Source: Amylostereum areolatum (Eukaryota; Basidiomycota; Agaricomycetes; Russulales; Stereaceae). From it: a stretch of 55,018 bases of DNA. The stretch covers positions 1 to 55,018 of the forward strand of contig SAXG01000144.1 in the NCBI GenBank assembly GCA_012932865.1, given 5' to 3'. Shown here piece by piece: positions 33,268-43,948 of the stretch (its first letter is position 1; every line of letters starts with the position of its first letter). Under the pieces are notes generated by a model that saw only the letters and a list, made by a program, of their open reading frames with translations, had not been told where the DNA came from and searched no databases. The translations under genes and the position numbers were made by a program.

Positions 33268-35165
33268 TCAGTGGTGGCACGGAACCTCCACTACGGTGGG
33301 TAGGTCAGAATTCAAATCAAGAAGCACCGAAGATAGCGACGAACCTTTGCAGAAGACCTTGGGCTCCAGCTGCTTCTCTGAAACCGGCAAATCCAATCGG
33401 AGAGCTTTTGCCACCGCGAATATTCTGGCACGTTTGTCGTCGCGCACTTGTCTGGAGGTCTCCGCCTTGCAAGCCTTTTGTATCGCGTCCTTGAGTTTTT
33501 CACCTGAGAGTTTTGCCAGATCTTCCTCCGTCTTGGTACGGACATCATTCCGTTCCAACTCTCTCTGTCGGAGAGTCATCTCGATGTATGCTTCTGGTCC
33601 GACGCGATCATCTACCTCGCTGTTCCTCTTGCCCTTGCCCTTGTTTTTGTCCGTGTCTCTCTTCTTGCCTTTACCCTTGCGGTTGTGGCTGCATGTCTCC
33701 ACGGGTGATGGTGATGGCGAGAACCTGGATCCGTCCGAATGAGACGAGCAAGATGGAGAGCATGGGTCCGGAACGAGCGCAGGGCGCGCATAGGGCACAT
33801 GTCGACGGCTGCGACGCTTCGTAGCCCTGTCGATTTGTCTGTCCGAAGTCGACGGCGATTCAGAAGCCTTCGTGGCTTGAGCATCCAGGACTGGAGCGTC
33901 TCGGGGTCCGTCCGGGAGGAGAGACAAACGAGACGGCTCTCCGTTTGAGACCCCTTCGGAAGGCGGGTGTGGCGACGGCGACGGCGGCATGTAAGGCAAC
34001 GGCATCACGAATGCTGCGTCCTCTCGGACGTACGGGTGGTAGCGTCGGCGCCGCACTCGTCGAGACGGCGATCCCGACCGCAGTGGGAGAAGCATCGTGA
34101 CATACTCCGGATTGGGGAGTGTCGAGGGAGGGGGGTCTCTAGGCGATCCAGGTAACGGGAGCGGCGTCTCTGCCCGGGAAGGAAAAGCATAGCCGTCGAC
34201 GGTGGACAGCAATACATCCGCACCGCGGTCGTCACCTGGATCCGGGCATGTGTGGCGGCACCAACCGGCTTGAACAGTGTCGGGGTTTTGTGCGGGCGAT
34301 GACGAAATAGAGGACGAGGGGCTTGGAGTGCGCTGGGTGAAGGTAGACTTGAGCGAGCCTCCGCTAGGTAAAGGTCGGTGGCGAGGGGGAAGGTTGACTT
34401 CGGGTTTTTGTGGTTGTGGATCGTTTGTTGGCGACGGCGGACTGGCGGGGATTGCAGGATTGAGGAGGGCGTTGATAGCCATCGGGTTTGAGAATGGTGC
34501 CGGCTTTGTGTAGCCATTTATGGGTGGCTTGGGGCTGTCGTACCCAGACACGCGCGCGGTTGAATCCGTCTGCGCATGGTCTTCGGCAGCCGTCCGCTCG
34601 TATGAAGGCGGCGGACCATTGGATTCGCGATGGAGGGGCAGGAGGGCGTCGTCGTAATCTCCGGGAGCGAAGCTGTGTTGATAAGTATTCGTCGGAAGGG
34701 AAAGCTCCTCAGTGGATGGACGGTAGGATTGTTTGTCGAAAGGAAGCGAGGGTCCCGGGGAGTAGTCGTCGGGGGACCTTGCTCGGGACGCGAAGGATTC
34801 ATATGGGAGAGGGTATGATTCTAACGACTGGATGGCCGGCGATCCCAGTAGTAGTAGGCTTCGTGCAGCGAGACGTTCCATAGGTTCCATCGTTGGAGTC
34901 AGGTATCGAGGTTCGTGCTTTGGGCTGGACGGTGGCGAGCAATCGAGGTCGCTCGAGGAGTCACTGTCTTGAACTTTGGAGAGAGAACACGGTACTGGTG
35001 GCCCTAGGTCCCTCCAAGGAGAAGAGGGCTACCGTTATTTAGTACAATTTTCGAGCCCGTGAAAGAGAGAATGCGTACCTTGTAAATCCGTATCGTGGGT
35101 TTGGTCGGATAAGGAGGGGAGGAAGGGGGTGAAAAAGAGCTGTCTTGATCAGATGGCCGGGGCAT
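33268..35165 (-). CDS. Ser/Pro-rich protein of unknown function
   Basis: Two exons on the minus strand, 35165-35079 and 35028-33268, give about 615 aa. The junction (donor GTACGC, acceptor GGTAG) keeps one frame and adds a proline-rich start (MPRPSDQDSSFSPPSSPPYP). Most of the protein is disordered and rich in Ser, Pro and Arg. The last 150 residues are more structured: a Lys/Arg/Asp-rich stretch, then AYIEMTLRQRELERNDV and KLSGEKLKDAIQKACKAE, probably helical or coiled coil. A short optional intron near the C-terminus would not change the stop. No family is recognised. Its upstream region is the left GGCGCCATGG array, shared with the KDZ gene that starts in the other direction. Confidence 0.6.
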
Positions 35166-35546
35166 TTGAGTAAGAGTGTGTGATGAGGGTAGGTGAGGAA
35201 GAACGAGGAAAGGAATTATAGTGATGGAGTCAGAGTAGGAAGTTGGACACGGAGCTTGTGGCGTAACGTACCGTCAACAAGGTATCGTACAACGCGCGCA
35301 GAGCTGGGAAGGCGTAGCACACAACAGCCTTATAAATTGTAAATGCTGTACAACGGGTGGCGCGGCGAGAACAAAGACTAGAATGATGCGGGGACAAGTG
35401 ATGTGGGAGCTTGGAGAGGTATTCGAAACTGCGATAGTGTATGGTTTATATTTGCACGAATGAGAGGAGAGGATGGATGGAATTTAGGGGGTGTGGATGA
35501 GAGTTCGACTCGGGGAGATGGGGTAGAACAAGGACAAGGCAGAAAG

Positions 35547-35758
35547 TTAAACATTTGAACGGACGCGCTACATAGCGTTGTGGCGTGGCGCCGTGGCACT
35601 GAGGCGTGGCGCCATGGCGCCATGGCGGCGCGTTGAAGCTAGTTCTCAGTTAACTTCCCGTGGCGCCATGGCGGTCGCCACGTCAAGCATTCCAGAGTCT
35701 TTGAAGAGACTTTCGCGCCATGGCGCCATGGCGCTGTGGCGGGTCCTGTGTATATAAG
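35547..35758. promoter_or_regulatory. Left palindromic GGCGCCATGG array and bidirectional promoter
   Basis: The outer edge carries TTAAACATTTGAACGG (35547-35562). Then come GTGGC/GGCG-rich sequence and palindromes: TGGCGCCATGGCGCCATGGC from 35607, TGGCGCCATGGCGG at 35661, and GCGCCATGGCGCCATGGCGC at about 35715. TATATAAG at 35751-35758 lies 93 bp before the KDZ gene start. The minus-strand gene starting at 35165 points the other way. An inverted, related array lies near 46.8-47.0 kb. Confidence 0.7.
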
Positions 35759-35789
35759 TCGTGTGCGCAAAGCCCCGACTTGAATCTAA

Positions 35790-35819
35790 GTTCCCCCGCC
35801 CCCGCCCCCGCCCCCGCCC
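35790..35819 (+). repeat. CCCCCG hexamer run
   Basis: About four copies of CCCCCG lie between the KDZ TATA box and its ATG, within the 5' leader. Confidence 0.8.
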
Positions 35820-35843
35820 ATCTCCCATCCACCTCCATAGATT

Positions 35844-38047
35844 ATGTCGCTTTCTACTCTTATTTCTCCTCTGCTTGTCCACTCTGACGGCCTTGCTGAG
35901 ACCGTTTCGGTTGATGCTCTTCTTCTCTTTTTTCGACTTATCGCGCAGCTGAAGGAACGCCTTTCCTGGCACTGCGCCTCCTCCTACTCCGGCCCTCCTC
36001 ACCGCTTACCCTCCAACGTCGTCGGCTTCTTAGCGTCTGCCTTACATCTCGACCCTTCCGTCGTCACCGATCTTTGGGCCATTTACCAAGACCTTGCATG
36101 GTCGATGACTACTGCGGACGGCTCTTTGCAAGGGAGGTATCGAGCGGGAGATCTTCTGGACGTTTTCATGCACCACGGACTGCCCTTCGATATTGGTGAG
36201 TGCTAATATTTGACTTTTTTTTCTAACCGTAATTTACTGACGTAGTCTCGTAAGGCTTTGGCGACCTTTACCCTCCGACACGGGTTTGCTTCAACCCCCT
36301 GTGCACGGCACCAGGACCTGGCCAAGCACAGATACCCCGCGATCTCTCCAAGATCGAGTTCATCCGCGTCGTCCATTTTACCAGAGAATACGGTCCCGTC
36401 CCCGTGCTATCTTTCTCGGCAACGTGCCGAAGTATGCCTTATTTACCTTGTAAACCTTCCGCTCAGGGCTAATAAGTTGTATGTACCAGATTGTGGGACA
36501 CACTATTATCCAACTTATTACGTCCACGGTCACGCCTCCAACCGGAAGCGCACATACTATCCGGGTTCACCATCGACCATTCATGTCACCAAACATATTT
36601 TTGTCGAGACCTCCCTCTGCATGCGATTCACAAACTCGATGGTTTGCGCCTGGTGAGTCTTTCGAGTCGACCTTGATATGAACCTTAAACTGACCATCAG
36701 ATTAGGGTTTCCGCGAGCAATAACGGACGCATATACGACTTGGAACACGGCGAAGCACGAGTCCGCTTCCCAGCTGCTTGGTCCGTCTCTCCGTCGATGA
36801 CCGTCACCATCGTCTGGGACGCGTTTTTCCTTCTCGCTTTGATCAGAGACCACAAGGAGCGCGGCGATCAGCTTCGCCTATCCAATGTCGGTGATCAGTC
36901 AAAGCGTCTTGAGGAAGCCCTCAACGCACGGAACAATCTCATGGCAGGACAAGGCCAGGAGTGCTGGAATCATGCGTGTGATCGATGCTGTGCCATAGAA
37001 GTCAAGGGTGAACTCGATGAGCCCAGTACGTCCCATTCGACACTTGTGTTTGGATCCTGTCTGACCTTCCCCTACTAGGTGTAATGCGCGCCGTTGTTAT
37101 GGACGGCGTTACAGTCGGTCGGCCGTGCTGCAATGTGCATGATTGCCAGGGCAAGCTACCTTCCCAGCGAGCAAGATTCTGTGACGAGCACTCGTACAAG
37201 GACAAGCTTTGCGTCGTTGATGGATGTGATGCAGACGCTGGTGTGGGTTTCCGCACTTGCTCTGACGCATCCCACCGCCGCTTGGAGGACACGAAGGACC
37301 AGTCCGCGCTATTTCAACTGCGACGCCGCCTTGAACGCCAGAAGTTGTTGCGGGCAGAAGAAACTGGCGAGGGCGAAACGGAGGAGCTGCTAGAGGTGGA
37401 AGAAGGGATGGGATGCCCGGACAAGTCGGATGCAGGGAACGTGAAGTTGCGGGCACGGTTTGGGCGGCGTCGCACTCACAACGAGCAGCTGTGTGTTGCG
37501 ACGTGTGGTGTAATGCTGGGCCGCGCGACTTTTTTTGGGTCGGAGGCGATTAACGGCGCTCGAGTGAGTAAATTCTTTCGGTGTCGTTCTGTTCATTGTC
37601 TCACACTTAGTGCAGGAGTTCCTGCACGGTCTTTTCCCCACGAAAAATTCCCTCCCACAAGTCATCTTCTACGACAACGCCTGCAGCCTGCAGAAGCATA
37701 TCATTGCGGAAGGTGACACTCACTTCTCCAATTGCGCTTTACCGGTTGACGTGTTTCACATGAAGACGAAGCATAAAGACTCCGACGATTTCTGTGGACA
37801 GCACTGTAACCCGGCGCTGTTCCCAGACCTCGTGGTGCATGGTCGTTGGCGATTCAACTCGTCAGCCGCGGAGATGGCGAACTCGTGGTTTGTTGGATAT
37901 CAGGCGATTGTGAGGGAGATGAGGGAGGTGCGATATGATTACTTCTTGGACGAGATGGTGAAGTTGCGCAACCGTATGATCGTGGACGATCTTCGCAAAA
38001 CCGGCGCCCATCCGTTTCATCTGTCTAGGGACTACTTACTGTCTTAA
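35844..38047 (+). CDS. KDZ-family transposase (CxC5-CxC6 cysteine clusters plus KDZ C-terminal domain)
   Basis: KDZ (Kyakuja-Dileera-Zisupton) transposases mobilise large eukaryotic DNA elements. Exons 35844-36195, 36255-36431, 36490-36652, 36706-37025, 37079-37567 and 37611-38047 give about 645 aa. An N-terminal helical region contains LPSNVVGFLASALHLDPSVV. The first cysteine cluster (CxC5) has RVCFNPLC at about residue 127 and later CWNHACDRCCAIEV. The CxC6 cluster has CCNVHDCQGKL, FCDEHS, CVVDGCD and TCSDASH. The C-terminal domain has VIFYDNACSLQKH (Asp about 522), VDVFHMKTKHKDSDDFCGQH and FNSSAAEMANSWFVGYQAIV, all KDZ hallmarks. I did not place a full catalytic triad. Acceptors at 36254 and 36705 were chosen over nearer AGs because only these avoid stops. 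The gene converges on the TET/JBP gene, 210 bp apart. Confidence 0.85.
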
Positions 38048-38257
38048 TATCCATTACATGCACATTTATAACTATGCTATTTAAACTCATGTGTTGGCTG
38101 CTATTAACCTCGCTCTTGATCGCCGCGTGTGGTTTGTGTGTAAGAAATTGGTACGCAAGTTGCGAGTCACAGTTCGTCGTTCGACGCGTCTCGGTCGATC
38201 TTCGTACATGCTGTTCACTCCGTACGCGTCTGACTCCATAATCTATTATGGCGTGCC

Positions 38258-39841
38258 CTACACACTGCCTGAGCCATCGTCAACCTCCATCTCCACACCA
38301 AACACGTTAGAAACATCTGCCGCGAGATCCTTCACCTTCGAGAGCAACAAGATATGGGTATCCCACCGCGTGGGATCTGCCGCCTCCATTTCCACCTTCC
38401 GCTGAGGGTCATGCACCACCAGATCGCCCAGCTTCCGAAATCTGCTGGCCACCCACCGGAACAAACCCCCTGCACTGTACTGGGTGATAGAGCACCGAAC
38501 CTCGCCAGGCTGGACCGGTGTGTTCGAGTGAACGATGCATGCTGAGAGTATGCAACACTCCGAGTTTGGGGGGAACTCTATAATCAAACCAAGTGAATGC
38601 AGGACAAGGTGGCCGCCCGCTTGAGGGTCGAAGTTCCCGAGCGCCGTAATCGAGCACCATCCGCTGGCAAGGTTGCGGTGGTCGGTGTGCGGGGTGGTAA
38701 TGACTTGCCCTCCGAGGTTGAATGTCGTTGCTGCCCATACCGAGTTCGGGTATGGACGTTTCAGCTTCGAGTCGCGCTCGCATAGCGCGTTAAGGGTATC
38801 ATCGAATTTCTTGAATAGCTTCGGGGCCGTCGTGGCAAATGACGCTATAATTGTGCACATAAGTATATGTAGGTCGGGGGGCAATGCATACGTACCGCTC
38901 CCGTGGCCAGCTAGGCGTATAACGTCGTTGTCCGCGAGAAGGCGATCAACCTCGGTCTGCTTGCCCTTGCTGGCTTGCTTGCGGTTCATCGGGCCCTGTC
39001 GGTACGGTTAGAAGCAGCAGGTGATGTTCAAAACTAATCAGCCAAACCTTTTGTCCACCTCCGTAGGATACCCCGGCATGGAAGCACGGGTACTCACCAC
39101 GCCGATGCTTCGAGTCGGTCTCATTGAAGTAGAAACGTTGCCCAAGGTCGACCAGCTTGAGACAGACGCGGCCACACGCCTCGTCCCAGGTTGGATCGTC
39201 GGGGCGGCCGTGCATGGCACACATGATGTAGCCGTTTCTATCGACAAGGACGAGCGGCTTACTGCATACGTGCATACTTGTGAGCTGAGGCATGCTAGAG
39301 GAGGGAGAGACCCACCGTCCATCCCAGCGTATCTTTCGAAGGCTTGCGGGGGCGCCATCGGGGAGAGCCTCACGTCCCAACCATGCGGTTTTCGTATGAG
39401 GTAGGTCGCGAGCGGCAATGGTGCACTTGAATTGCATGATCTTCGTGTACTTGTGGATGACGTGCGGTCGCATTTTGAATTTCAGAATGGCTGTATTTGC
39501 CCGCGCACGCTCCTGCGCTCGTTTGCGACGCTCTGCCTTGGTGAGCTGGGTGCTGGATGAACTGCCGGCCGCCGCAGGCCGATGCGCGTGTTGTCCTATT
39601 TGCCTGAAGGCGAACCCATCGAGAGGGGTCCGGGACTGTACTGAAGGAGAGGGTGAGCTGTAATAGACGAAGCGTCAGCGTTGTCAGTGACCAGCACGGA
39701 GGCGACGCACCTATCCCGCTCCCCAGCAATTCTACTTCTGCCGGCCTCAGCCTGCTCTTCGTCCTCGTCCTCCTCAGCCTCCTCCAAGTCCGAGTCCGGT
39801 TCGTCGACTTCGCGTGCAACAGCAGCCTGGTAGAGATCCAT
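38258..39841 (-). CDS. TET/JBP-family 2-oxoglutarate/Fe(II) dioxygenase (5-methylcytosine oxidase-like)
   Basis: TET/JBP enzymes oxidise 5-methylcytosine or thymine in DNA. Exons on the minus strand, 39841-39711, 39657-39048, 38995-38896 and 38844-38258, give about 475 aa. The start is the first ATG in frame, but the frame stays open and Pro-rich for about 200 bp upstream, so an earlier exon is possible. An acidic Glu/Asp tract follows the start. The double-stranded beta-helix holds FHAGVSYGGGQK, TTFNLGGQVITTPHTDHRN with the Fe-binding HxD (H333, D335), WCSITALGNFDPQAGGHLVL, the distal His (VHSN, H386) and the 2-oxoglutarate Arg (RCSITQYSAGGLFRWV, R397). All catalytic residues are present. 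The pattern matches the expanded basidiomycete TET/JBP group known to travel with KDZ transposons. The 51-nt third intron is also in frame and could be retained. Confidence 0.88.
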
Positions 39842-40160
39842 GATGTCGATTTCGATATCCACGACATCGAAGACGTCGCGGTCTCCTGGGCAGAGACGTC
39901 GCAGGTCCGGGAACGCGTCCGTGTGCGGGCTGCACGGTTTTGCATGCGATTGGAAGGGTGAGCCGCGTGGCGGCGTTCGTGCTTGTGGTGGAGGCGGTGG
40001 CGGAGACGGAGGAGGCGAGAGCGGAGAGCTATGTCGGCGCAAACGCTCCGAGCGACGAAGCTGCGAGGGGTATGAGTTTGGCTACGAGCAGCGGTAAGAT
40101 TTTACGCACAGGGGTCCGCGCCATTATACCGTGCCAGGTGTTGAGGGGGGGTCGTCTGGA

Positions 40161-40188
40161 GAGGGTGAGGGTGAGGGTGAGGGTGAGG
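40161..40188 (+). repeat. GAGGGT hexanucleotide repeat
   Basis: About four and a half copies of GAGGGT lie upstream of the TET/JBP gene. It is not the TTAGGG telomere unit. Confidence 0.85.
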
Positions 40189-41172
40189 CCGGTGACTCGT
40201 GAGGAACGGAGCGAAGGGGGGGAGAACGTGGGAAACCGTCGACGCGCTCGGACGCGTCGCGTCCAAGACGCGTCCAAGGCGCGTCCCGTTGCGCGTCGCA
40301 GTCGGCTCGCAGCGACCCCGTCTGGAGCACATAGCAGCAGCGGGGTCGAGCACTGCACGACCTCAGCCCGTGCGTCCGCGTACAGCTCGACGGGTTTGCT
40401 ACCTGCAAACGCAACGCCGACGCTGCCGATGACCGCTACGGGCGCGCTTCGAGGCCGCTCTCGACGAGAGTTACGCTGTGTGCAGCGCCTGCACTCGTCG
40501 GGGGGTAGAGCGGCCTCGATGGGACGTACGGTAGGTTGGAACGGGGTGCAAGGCTCATTGCGACGTACCGTTGGGGGAGGTTGGTAGGTAAGCAACGTTC
40601 GATTTTTTTCACCATCCTTTTATATATATGCTGACCTGTTTTTGACAGCCGCCGCGTGATCGCAAGCTCAGCTGTGACAGCGCCGCTCACTTCGGTGTTG
40701 GATCCGCGTTTCGTACAGATGTTCGTAGTCGTACTCGTCCCCGTCCCTCACAATTATCCTGGTATGTCTTACCTTGTCATCCATGCAGCCAGTGCATTGC
40801 TGATCATCACCTTCAATAGACCTTTCGTAAATTCTGTGCATTGGTACTCGTACTTATACATCTGCCCGCGACGCGTGGAGTACGTATCCGCCTCACGCTC
40901 ATCACACGATTCGTGAGCGCGGCCGTACTCATTTGGTCCCAGACGTGTGGTCGCTGTCGTGCGCCGCAACCGCTATCATGCCCATGCACTGTACGTACCT
41001 ATTTCCATCTCTGTTTATTCCCTCCGCCTCTGACATCATCCTCTCCTTTTAGTGTTGTCCCCCCACCTCAGCTTCACCGGGCTCAATCTCGTCAACCCCA
41101 TGACCGAGTACACCTTCTCCGGTCCTTCGTACACGACCTGTCATGAACGCCTCCTAAATATATACATCGGAC

Positions 41173-41292
41173 CTTACTTTACTATAGTTTACCATCGGAC
41201 CTCGCATCGGACTTCGCATCGGCTTCGCCTCGCTTACTTTACTATAGTTTACCATCGGACCTCGCATCGGACTTCGCATCGGCTTCGCCTCG
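41173..41292 (+). repeat. Exact 60-bp tandem duplication
   Basis: Two identical 60-bp copies (41173-41232 and 41233-41292) start CTTACTTTACTATAGTTTAC. Each contains internal CATCGGAC(C/T)TCGCATCGG units, so shorter repeats are nested inside. The duplication lies about 180 bp before the bHLH TATA box. Confidence 0.95.
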
Positions 41293-41720
41293 CGTCCGGC
41301 CCTTCGGGCATACCGGACTTCTCGGCTTCCTCGGTCATGATCTAGACCATGGAGTCATACTTACCTCGCCTCGTGTTGTGACCCACTTCGTACTCCGTGG
41401 TACCCACTTCGTAGTCCGTTCTGACCCACTCCTACTCCGGCCTCGTTTGTCCTTGTTTGGGCTCTTATCCTCATGTATATAAGGGCTCACTAATCTATGA
41501 GGAGAGGGTCATCTCGACCTTTTCTATTCTCCGGCTACCTGGGGGATCCTCCCTAAGTGCTGTAGGGGAAGGTCCACACCCTCGTTTATCACTCGCCCCC
41601 CTCGATCCTATCCTCGTCTCTCCTCGCCTTGTACCTCGTCGCGACGTCCTGAACCTGCATCGCAGGTAGACCGTTGCTGACACGACCACGACCAGCTCCG
41701 CCCGCCCCCACACTACTCCC

Positions 41721-42610
41721 ATGAACAGCGGCATCCGCCCCAACCTCCTCAGCACCGGCAACATGTCTTCGGGCAGCATGCAATTGGGCGGAACCCGCCG
41801 TGGCTCTGGAACCCACTCGCCCTCCCTTGCCGCCATTCCCCGCTCCCACCGCTACAACCCCATCGCCATCTCCCCACGCATCACCCATAGTGCCATGGCC
41901 CGCAAGCGGCGCGCGGCCAAGCAGGAGGACTTTTCGGACGACAATGACGATTTTGCGCCGATCCCCAGCTTCCCCAGCAGCGGCTCCAATAAGGTGTACA
42001 TACACATCTTTTCATTGATCCTTCCCTTTTCTCTTTTCTGCTAATCCGTTCCCTAGGGCCCTTAGTCGCTGCGAGGAGATCCGCCGTCAGCGCATCGAGT
42101 CGGAGCAAAGGAGGCGCGACGAGCTTCGGGACGGTTACCGCCGTCTCAAGGACGTCCTCCCGGTGTCGAACCAGAAATCGAGCAAGGTCTCGTTCCTCCA
42201 CCGAGCGACGAGCGACATCAAGTACCTCGAGATGACGCAGCAGCAGCTGCAGACACGGCTTCAGAACGCGGAGAACGAGACCCGGCGCCTTCAAGGGTGA
42301 GTCACTCGCCGCTCTCGGCTCCTCTCTCTGCACCCGTCCTAACTGATGCTTTTGTCCGCGGCGCAGGGTTAACGAGGCGCTCATGCTCAACACCGCCGGG
42401 CAGCGTGCGGCCATGTCCGAGTACATCCCGCCGCCGCCGCGGGCGCGGTACACGGCGCAGCCAGTGTTGAAGCAGCTGCAGCCGGGCAGGGCCAAGGAGA
42501 AGCTCGTATTCTGGGAGGACGCGGACGTGCGGAGGCTGCTCGAGGCGGGCTTCACAGAGATGTATGCATCCCCCCGATTCAGTATCCCCGGTTCCTGCCC
42601 ACGGCGCTAG
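41721..42610 (+). CDS. Basic helix-loop-helix transcription factor
   Basis: Exons 41721-41995, 42057-42296 and from 42367 onward. The DNA-binding basic region reads EEIRRQRIESEQRRRDELRD, with the conserved E-x-x-R-R-D pattern. Helix 1 is DGYRRLKDVLP, the loop is VSNQKSSK, and helix 2 is SFLHRATSDIKYLEMTQQQL. It continues into a coiled coil (LQTRLQNAENETRRLQ), so a bHLH-zip arrangement is likely. The N-terminus is Ser/Arg-rich with AMARKRRAAKQEDFSDDNDD. Exon 1 must use the second GT (GT|GTACAT) to keep frame. The 3' end is unsure: reading through gives a stop at 42608-42610, but a GTATGC donor near 42561 could join a further exon. It should bind E-box-like DNA in the nucleus; targets are unknown. 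It lies inside the candidate KDZ/TET element. Confidence 0.82.
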
Positions 42611-43948
42611 GGTCCCTGCAGCGGTCGTGCTGCGACGACAACCACTGAGCAACATGGAGGAGAGGTGGGCTGGGGATGGAAGGCAGTGGCGATGGCGGAG
42701 GGACTTGGGGACGGCAGGGCAATCTGTTGGAAAGAGAGGCGGTCAGCCATCGTTCCTTCTGTAACTGTCGACGGCTGACCTTCTGCTAGAATCCATGGCC
42801 TACCTTCACGGCCAACACACGCCATCGCGACACCTGACGCCGTGTCATACGATGCACGCGCATACGTGTGGAACGTCGTGTACGGCTTGCGGGGATGCTG
42901 GGGCTTGCAACGAGTGGGCGGTTGCCCCTGCGCATGCCGACAGCGATGACAACTTTGCGGGGAGCTGTAACGCGTCTCGTCCCGTGCGCGCCGTCCGTCT
43001 CGTGCTTGCGAGAGGTCTGTGTCGTGGTCTGTGGCGGGAGGAAATCGTCGCGGGAGGTAGAGGAAAGTGTGAGTGTGTGAGGGGAGTGCGGCTGATCACA
43101 GACCTTTATCCTCTTGTTCTCCACTATCCGCTTTTATTTCCCCATCCTCCACATTGCTTGCTGTACGTTGAGGGAGCGGATGCGTGCATTGTTGCGAGCT
43201 GAATGTCAGCAACGGCCTTAGTGACGAGCACTAGGCGACGACGTGTGACACAAGTGAAGAGGGACGATGGGGAGTAAGGTCGGTAGTATTGACCAGGTCG
43301 AGATGGGGAATATGTACAGGAGGAACGGAGCCCTTATATACTACGAGGCAGAGTCACTTAGTAAGCTACGACACACGGCGGTCAGTAAGCAGAGCTAAGT
43401 ATAGATACATGCGCAGCAGGATCAGTAAGCGAGACAATAAGGATGAGCCGGGTCCGGGGCGGCATGATGTCATGCGCAGCATTATGATGTCATGTGGAGT
43501 CAAAGGAAGCGATGATAAGACGAGCGTGGAGTCATGACGTCAGGAAGGAGCAAGGATAAGCCGAGTCTCCACCGGAGTGACGGAGTGTTACTAAGTGATG
43601 AGTAGTCAGACAGAAATGAAAATAAAAATGAATTGGGATATTATCCCCGAGGTCCCCGAGGTGTCCGAGATGTCCGGAATGGTAATGTTCATGACACTGA
43701 AGTCGAACGCGCACGATGGCAAAGTTCTTGTCGATGCGTGCATCGCACGACACCACGCAGAGGGCCGTGTTGGATGCAAGAGGCAACAGCAAGAGAAAAA
43801 TGGAGACGGCCGAGATGCTTCGGAAGTGAAGTGCATGTTGGTGGGGTATGAAAAACTTCTGTATTATGGATCTCTAGAATTATGTGCAACTAAGATACAT
43901 AATATACGCGGGGGGGGGATGTAGTATCTAAGGTCAAGACAGGATGGA
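42611..43948. other. 1.3 kb without a confident gene
   Basis: This may include the real 3' exon or UTR of the bHLH gene. Open frames are short. A cluster of cAMP-response-like sites lies at 43463-43544, and a run of nine or more G near 43911 precedes the end of the cysteine-rich gene. Confidence 0.45.
43463..43544. promoter_or_regulatory. Cluster of three CRE/ATF-like palindromes
   Basis: ATGATGTCATG occurs at about 43464-43474 and 43484-43494, and CATGACGTCAGG at 43533-43544. These match bZIP (ATF/CREB) half-sites in palindromic form. No promoter is obvious nearby, so a function is only suggested. Confidence 0.35.

Larger units (their letters stand above)
39842..41720. other. GC-rich stretch upstream of the TET/JBP and bHLH genes
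   Basis: The left part is GC-rich with open frames on both strands but no domain. Between 40.58 and 41.1 kb several GT...AG intervals resemble introns, yet no frame joins across them. The right part contains a 60-bp tandem duplication and the bHLH promoter, with TATATAAG at 41476-41483. It may hold the 5' exon of the TET/JBP gene. Confidence 0.45.

Noticed and set aside
33268..35165. The Ser/Pro-rich gene and the 80-codon fragment at 27547-27789 as one gene split by Plavaka copy B
   Set aside because: Both are on the minus strand on either side of copy B, which is suggestive, but the first gene has its own stop and UTR-like tail and no target duplication links the two sides.
40580..41146. 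A spliced gene on the plus strand between TET/JBP and bHLH
   Set aside because: Several GT...AG intervals look like introns, but every join I tried meets a stop codon and no domain appears.
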